From contig QLIY01000654.1 in the NCBI GenBank assembly GCA_003260075.1, positions 1-64,000 on the forward strand: DNA of 64,000 nucleotides, given 5' to 3'. Below, one piece after another: positions 58,665 through 64,000 of this stretch. The position numbers were made by a program, and so were the translations under genes. Source of the stretch: Phallusia mammillata. Its lineage: Eukaryota; Chordata; Ascidiacea; Phlebobranchia; Ascidiidae. Within the stretch, counting starts at the first letter, position 1. Each line of letters opens with the position of its first letter. The notes under the pieces were generated by a model that did not search any database, was not told the origin of the DNA, and worked only from the letters and a program-made list of their open reading frames with translations.

Positions 58665-60768
58665 ATGCCTCCTAAATTCGATCCAACTGCTATTACTTAC
58701 GGTAGGAGAATAATCTTTTGTTTTCGCGAAAGGACCAGCGTTTGATTTAACGTTAAAACGCTTGTATTCTGTAGTGTACCTTCGTGTTGTTGGGGGTGAA
58801 GTTGGGGCCACAGCGTCGCTTGCCCCCAAGATTGGACCTCTCGGTCTCAGCCCCAAAAAGGTGGGTGATGATATTGCCAAGTCAACGCAGGACTGGAAAG
58901 GCTTGAGAATTACTGTTGAATTGAAAATCCAAAACAGGTGGGTACGATCGTTTTTACATTTTTCAAGCAAAACTGATTTCTCAAATGATGACAAAAGTAC
59001 GGCGCAGTGAGATGTGTGGTTTTGATTGGGTTTGTTTGTTGTGAAGTATGTTAACATACAAATTTGGCGTTTTTTTCTGGTAGATTTATCTGTAAAAGGA
59101 ATGAAAAACAGTTTTTACTATTGAGCAAACAGACCTGAACAAATTATTCAGTGATCTTTAATAACCGAACCTGATGGGGAAAAACAAAACTAAATTTTTT
59201 TGCAACTGCAAGACAGTGGTGTAAAACATTGAATACATATCTTTTGCAGACAAGCCACAGTGAGAGTAGTCCCAAGTGCTTCTTCTCTCATCATCAAGGC
59301 TTTGAAAGAACCTCCACGTGACAGAAAGAAGGTTAAGAACAGTAAGTTGGGTTGCACCTACAAATATTAATTATCTAGATTAGGGGATACAAGTACTTTT
59401 TGGCATAACCCACATAAAATGTCCATACCTCTTGTAACCCAAATGAACCTTAATGCTTACATTATAACAGGGATGCCGAACCTTTTTAGTTGAATGGGTC
59501 AAACATGATATCAAAATTCGGAAAGAAAACGAAGTGGGTCACATATTTTATTATATGTCCATGCTAAGGTGCTTGTTGCTGCATCATTTCTGCAAGTCTT
59601 GTAAATAGGTAGTTTTCAGTTTAATACATGCAGCAGTCATATCTGAGCTGAGACGATTCCTGGCACTTGATTTTATGAAATTTATGTGTGAAAACAAAGA
59701 TTCGCATAAATATGTGGAACCGAACAGCGTCAACAAAGTTATAACAAATCGTTTCAAGTTGTACGTTTAAATAAACATATCTGTTGCATCACAATTGACT
59801 CAACAATCTGTATTTTAAGACAATAGGCAATCTGGCAAAGGACCTTAAGTTAACTGTTGTGTTGCTTTTTAATCTTGGAATAAATTAAAAAAAAATTAAA
59901 ACTACAAGTGGGTCACTGGAATTCATGTGGTGGGTCACTTTGTGACCCGCGGGTCAGTGGTTCGCCATCCTTATGAGTGTCGATCGTTGCATTGCTGTTT
60001 GTTGGCCCTTNTTGTGTAAAAACAAAACAACTTATGTATGCAACAAGCAAAATATTCATGTATTTTGACCTAATAAAGTTATGCAAACCCCTGAAGACTG
60101 CACAGTTATATTACACCTTTTAAAACTGTCTTGCGCACTGCTGGTACAAATCACCAGTCTAGAATATATGTAATTACTGTGTTTTTGTGTTCCTTTTGTT
60201 TAACTTTGATCAAAAGTGTTAGGTCTCAAACAGATGTAGCTTATATAGAACTCCTGAAGTATTTGGCGGTGAACAAAACATAAGTGTTTGTGTTAGATTA
60301 ATTGGTTGGGGTTGGCATCCCATCCACACAAAATGTGCATTAACGCCATCGGTGAGCACACACCGATACCAAAGCACTGTGATATTGAACTATGTTTTGC
60401 TTACACTTATCCCTCAGTATTAAATTTCAGTCAAGCACAATGGCAACATCACACTTGAAGATGTTTACAATATTGCTCGTACCATGCGTGAACGCTCAAT
60501 GGCTAGATTCTTCTCTGGAACAGTGAAGGTATGGTTACAAGTTTCTACAGTATGTTAAGTGTATTAATTTTCCTTTTTTATGCTGTTAATTTGTAGGAAA
60601 TCCTTGGAACAGCACAAAGTGTTGGTTGCACTGTTGACGGTTACCCACCTCATGATTTGATCGAACAGATCAACTCTGGAGAAATTGATTGCCCAGAGGT
60701 ACTTATGACTAATAATGTTTTGTGGTGAATGTGCTAATTCAATCCATTTTACACATTTTCAGGAGTAA
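58665..60768 (+). CDS. RPL12: Large-subunit ribosomal protein uL11 (RPL12), 165 aa, six exons
   Basis: The exons are 58665-58701, 58775-58937, 59250-59341, 60431-60528, 60597-60698 and 60763-60768. The joined frame gives exactly 165 residues, the animal RPL12 length. Diagnostic blocks are the start [57 protein letters not shown] and [15 protein letters not shown]. The protein sits at the base of the ribosomal stalk on the GTPase centre of 28S rRNA. All introns are GT-AG. The last coding exon holds only GAG and the stop codon, an extreme but clear case. Intron 3 (1.1 kb) holds a worn hAT-like repeat and an N at 60011. Head-to-head with the sushi/vWA gene and followed by PAK1IP1 on the same strand. 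Confidence 0.97.
59468..59975. mobile_element. Worn hAT-like element in RPL12 intron 3
   Basis: It begins CAGGGATGCCGAACCTTTTT and ends GTGGTTCGCCATCCTTA. Inner parts GTGGGTCAC and GTGACCCGCGGG recall other hAT MITEs here. No clean target duplication is seen. Confidence 0.5.
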
Positions 60769-60808
60769 AACGGGCTCTTGGTGGAAAAGACAGTGGAGAG
60801 AGGCATTT

Positions 60809-60814
60809 AATAAA
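60809..60814 (+). terminator. Polyadenylation signal of RPL12
   Basis: AATAAA lies 41 nt after the RPL12 stop codon, a normal distance for a short ribosomal protein 3' UTR. Confidence 0.65.
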
Positions 60815-61815
60815 ATAAAAAATGAAATGATATTGTGGAACTTTATTATGTGTACAATTAGAAGTAATTTTATCAGGTTGATAAGTGTTTGCAGACAAAA
60901 TAAGTAGTTGTGGTTTGGTTATGTGTGACCAAATGGAGACCAGTTGACTGAGCTGATCGACGTTGTTTCAATGTGAAATTGTAATTAGGGAGAAACAACT
61001 GCCTAGAGTGGGGCCAATTGAAGCAAGAAAATTGTTAGGGGGCAGTTACAGATAAATTTCCTTAAGCTGAAAAGACTTCTGTGTCGAGAAGCGCATTACT
61101 CACCAAGTTACATTAAAGAAAGCGAATTTAATAGGGAGGCAACAAAAATAATCGCGCATGGTAGTTTTTAACTTGCCAGAGACTGGTTTGGCTATTTTTA
61201 CAATGCAGAACAAACCACACTGCTTAAGGCGTGTGGTTGACCTAATTTAACTACCATCAAATGCATTAGGCGTGTTTGCATGGGCCGTTGAGTGAGAACC
61301 CAGTTACTTAAAACGCGCAAAACTTCGATCATTTTCATGCTCGATTCCGACTGTGCTATTGCAACCGAATCTGCAAAAAAGGTCTAGGCACGTTATGACG
61401 CAAGATTTATTAGCCTTTCTCTGTATCTGGCGAAATATGACCTACTGCTTAAACCTTGTTTAAGCTTAAGATTTGGAAACATTTTGGCTTTAAAGAATTT
61501 AATACGGCGGCTAACCTCTACGTTATTTATTTGTGACGTCGTTACAGTCCATATGAGTGAATCTTTAAAAAATACAAGATAGACTAGAAAAAAGGATATT
61601 TGTTAAATATTTTTAAACGTTATTACTTTACTAAGAGTATAATTTCTTTGTTTATTGTTTAAAATAATAGAAATAAAAAAAAAAGTACGTACCAGTCGGT
61701 TATTCCCCTTCTACAATCAAATCGTTTCCAACGTGGTTTATTCTGAATAAAACAACATCCCATTCCGTCTATTTCTACCAAATGTTGCAGATCTGTGAAT
61801 TAAAAAAACAACGAT
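60815..61815. other. Intergenic between RPL12 and PAK1IP1
   Basis: No gene, tRNA or clear transposon is recognised. Sequence near 61660-61810 should hold the PAK1IP1 promoter and 5' UTR. Confidence 0.5.
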
Positions 61816-64000
61816 ATGCTTAAAATTGTGGTTGGCTGTTACGAACAAATCGTCCTGGGCTACACCATTAAGCCTGGCAGCGACGGAGAAAGTTTAGAAT
61901 CCAGTCCCTATTTTACAGACCATTCTCAGAAAGGTTGTATCAAATGTGCCTCTGCTGGTGGTCGATATGTTGCTACAGGTTCAACAGACGAAACAATTTG
62001 CTTATACGATATGCAAAAAGGCACCGAACTGGGTACTCTACAGGTAAATACAAAAAATGCTGTTTAGAAATTTCCTGACATGTTGTCAAATGTTTTTTCT
62101 TCTTCTTGGTTTATCGCTAGATAAGCTAAACATAAACGATGTTTTTGTTTTGGTTACAACTGTTGTGAGAAATGTAGTGAGATTTTCAAGTGTATCATAT
62201 AAAAAAAATGCTAAACAAAAATTATATGACAACAGAGATTGTCGAAACGTCTGAACGATGTATTCAATATACACCACTACCTTGGCAGTAATGTTTGTGA
62301 TTAAAAATTATATGTTATGCTGAAAACACATCCTCACTCCCCTATGTGAGTCCCTGCCACTTCCACTTATAGTAATGGTATAGCTGCAGCACATTTACCA
62401 TCCATCCACCAATTGTGCCCTCCACTTTGTCCCGCTGTATAATGTCTTAACGTTAGGCAGCTATCCCCAGCTTGGTAAATATTTTATGGCAATTGTGCTG
62501 CTCTGATTTGTTTCACCCTGCAAAATCAACTTAAATCAATAAGATTTTCTTGACAATATTATAACCTCATTTTGATCTTAATTGTCAAAAAAAAGTTGTT
62601 AGTACATGTTTAAAGTATAATGAAAAATACTAACAGTAAAAAAGATAAAAATGTACTAAAAACTTAGCTTACTTTTAATTTACCAATTTTTGTTCACCCA
62701 GGGTCATTCTGGAGCGATTACTCAGCTTTTGTTTCCGGATGACACACACTTAATGAGTTGTAGCGAAGATGGAAGTATATGTATATGGGAGGCTGGGCCA
62801 GAAGGAACTCTTTTAAAAACATTACATGGTAACAACATAGGTGGCACTTTATACAGCACGAAGCTCAAACTTTCACTGGATTTAGTGGTATTTTTAATTG
62901 GCGTAGAAAACTTAGAAAATATACATGTTCAACAAAAACTAGTAAGTTTAGGACTTGTGACTCACAAGTATCTCAAATGTTGCATTGAAATTGTTTTTAC
63001 GACAAGCTTGATTAACTTAACTCCTTGCAAACCTGGCATAAATTGTTTGATTAAAACTATTACTAAACATTTTATCATTGAGGTAAAATGGTGTACACAT
63101 ATGGTAAGCTTTTACCATTTCCTGTGATAAAAATGCTGCAAAAAATGTTTTAGTTAGGTGCAAAAAATTGATACCAGATGATAAAATATATTTAGTATTA
63201 TTTTATTCCCCATTCCTTCATACTTACATCTTTGAACTACATCTGTAGGGCACAAGGGAGCAGTTACAGCAATTGCAGCACATCCATCTGGCAAATTGGG
63301 GATGTCTGTTTCCCCCAAAGATGGGTCACTAAGAACATGGAATTTAATGACCGGTCGTTCTGTTTTCATTAAGAACATGAAAAAGTTCGAACCAGAGTTT
63401 ATAAGGTAAATATACATGGATTCCAACCATTTTTGATACATAATTATAGGCCTCATTACCAAGGTTGTTTTACCATTAAAAAATAGCTTAAAGATGGTTT
63501 TCCCAAATGTTGATTTTTATCAACTATCCAGTTTCCAGTTAAGGTTGTTTTATCCAGTTTAGCCGACAAATATAAACAAATCATCCAATGTTTTGGCACA
63601 TTGTAAGGGGCTCTTCATCAGGGTAATTTCAGCCACCTAACACAGTCGATATTATAACACCAAATAGATGAACAAGAGAAAGAAGCTGGCACAAAAACAA
63701 TGATAAAACATAGATGGAACTTGATAAAAACGGTAGTTCATCGGTGTGAAAGCGACCAACAGCTAATCGGCATTAAAACATTTATTTTTATCTTCATTTT
63801 GTTGGCACACAAATGTATTTTTATTCATTTTTTTACAAGGTGGTCATATGACGGAAAATATTACGTTGTTGCATGGGGGGGGGGTAGCTAATCGGCATTA
63901 AAACATTTATTTTTATCTTTATTTTGTTGGCACACAAATGTATTTTTATTTATTTTTTTACAAGGTGGTCATATGACGGAAAATATTACGTTGTTGCATC
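61816..64000 (+). CDS. PAK1IP1: PAK1-interacting protein 1 (WD40), N-terminal part
   Basis: The exons are 61816-62043, 62702-62828, 63249-63405 and 63965 to the window end (also 63840-63874, cut by a G run). Blocks typical of the family are the start VVGCYEQIVLGY, YVATGSTDETICLYDMQKG, LMSCSEDGSICIWEAG, GHKGAVTAIAAHPSGKLGMS, DGSLRTWNLMTGRSVFIKN and RWSYDGKYYVV. The protein is a nucleolar WD40 beta-propeller needed for 60S ribosome assembly and, in vertebrates, binds PAK1 and blunts its activation. About three WD repeats fall inside the window; the rest lie beyond it. Splice phases 0, 1 and 2 agree across the three introns. The longer open frame past the exon 2 donor is read-through. It lies next to RPL12, another 60S gene. 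Confidence 0.93.
63840..63874 (+). pseudogene. Truncated first copy of PAK1IP1 exon 4
   Basis: It is identical in its coding part to 63965-63999 and is cut by the G run at 63875-63884. The intron before it is also repeated (63757-63839 and 63885-63964). It is an allele overlap; only one exon should exist. Confidence 0.75.

Noticed and set aside
58587..59057. Long minus-strand frame opposite RPL12
   Set aside because: It is the antisense shadow of RPL12 exons 1-2 and their intron.
8483..63874. Mutually exclusive duplicated exons in annexin, sushi/vWA and PAK1IP1 genes
   Set aside because: Every copy is truncated exactly at a G or C run and lacks one splice site, which real alternative exons would not.

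Overview
The window looks like AT-rich nuclear DNA of an invertebrate chordate, most likely an ascidian tunicate. The reasons are compact genes with GT-AG introns, a calcium-binding annexin cluster, a secreted sushi/von Willebrand A gene, and duplicated segments that differ by a few percent, as two haplotypes of a very polymorphic animal would. The species is inferred, not proven. Every gene is spliced; I rebuilt the exons from open frames, splice sites and matching intron phases.

Layout, left to right. 1797-2962 (+): a two-exon GNAT-type acetyltransferase-like gene. 4605-40530 (-): three annexin genes in tandem on one strand. They are a divergent annexin with eroded calcium sites (4605-12995, 324 aa), a canonical annexin (14717-23804, 325 aa) and an annexin A7/A11-like protein with a long Pro/Gly/Tyr-rich N terminus (29986-40530, 534 aa). 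The core exons are 95, 135, 150, 171 and 189 nt in all three, so they arose by duplication of one intron-containing gene. 41916-58109 (-): a secreted protein of sushi modules and two vWA domains, one with an intact and one with a degraded metal site. 58665-60768 (+): ribosomal protein RPL12, complete at 165 aa and head-to-head with the sushi/vWA gene. 61816-64000 (+): the start of PAK1IP1, a WD40 ribosome-biogenesis factor, cut by the window end.

Introns and intergenic DNA are packed with short non-autonomous transposons. Seven hAT-type elements have perfect 8-bp target duplications. There are also tRNA-derived SINEs, Tigger/pogo-like palindromic elements, a hairpin family, a minisatellite and low-complexity tracts.

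The most unusual large-scale signal is about 50 runs of 8 or more G or C. Almost all separate two near-identical copies of neighbouring sequence, and two of the segments are inverted. I read these as assembly joins: contig ends with poly-G tails, with C where the contig was flipped, overlapping as uncollapsed haplotypes. They cut exons and make false exon duplicates, so gene models need care at these points. I saw no CRISPR array, virus or bacterial-type system.
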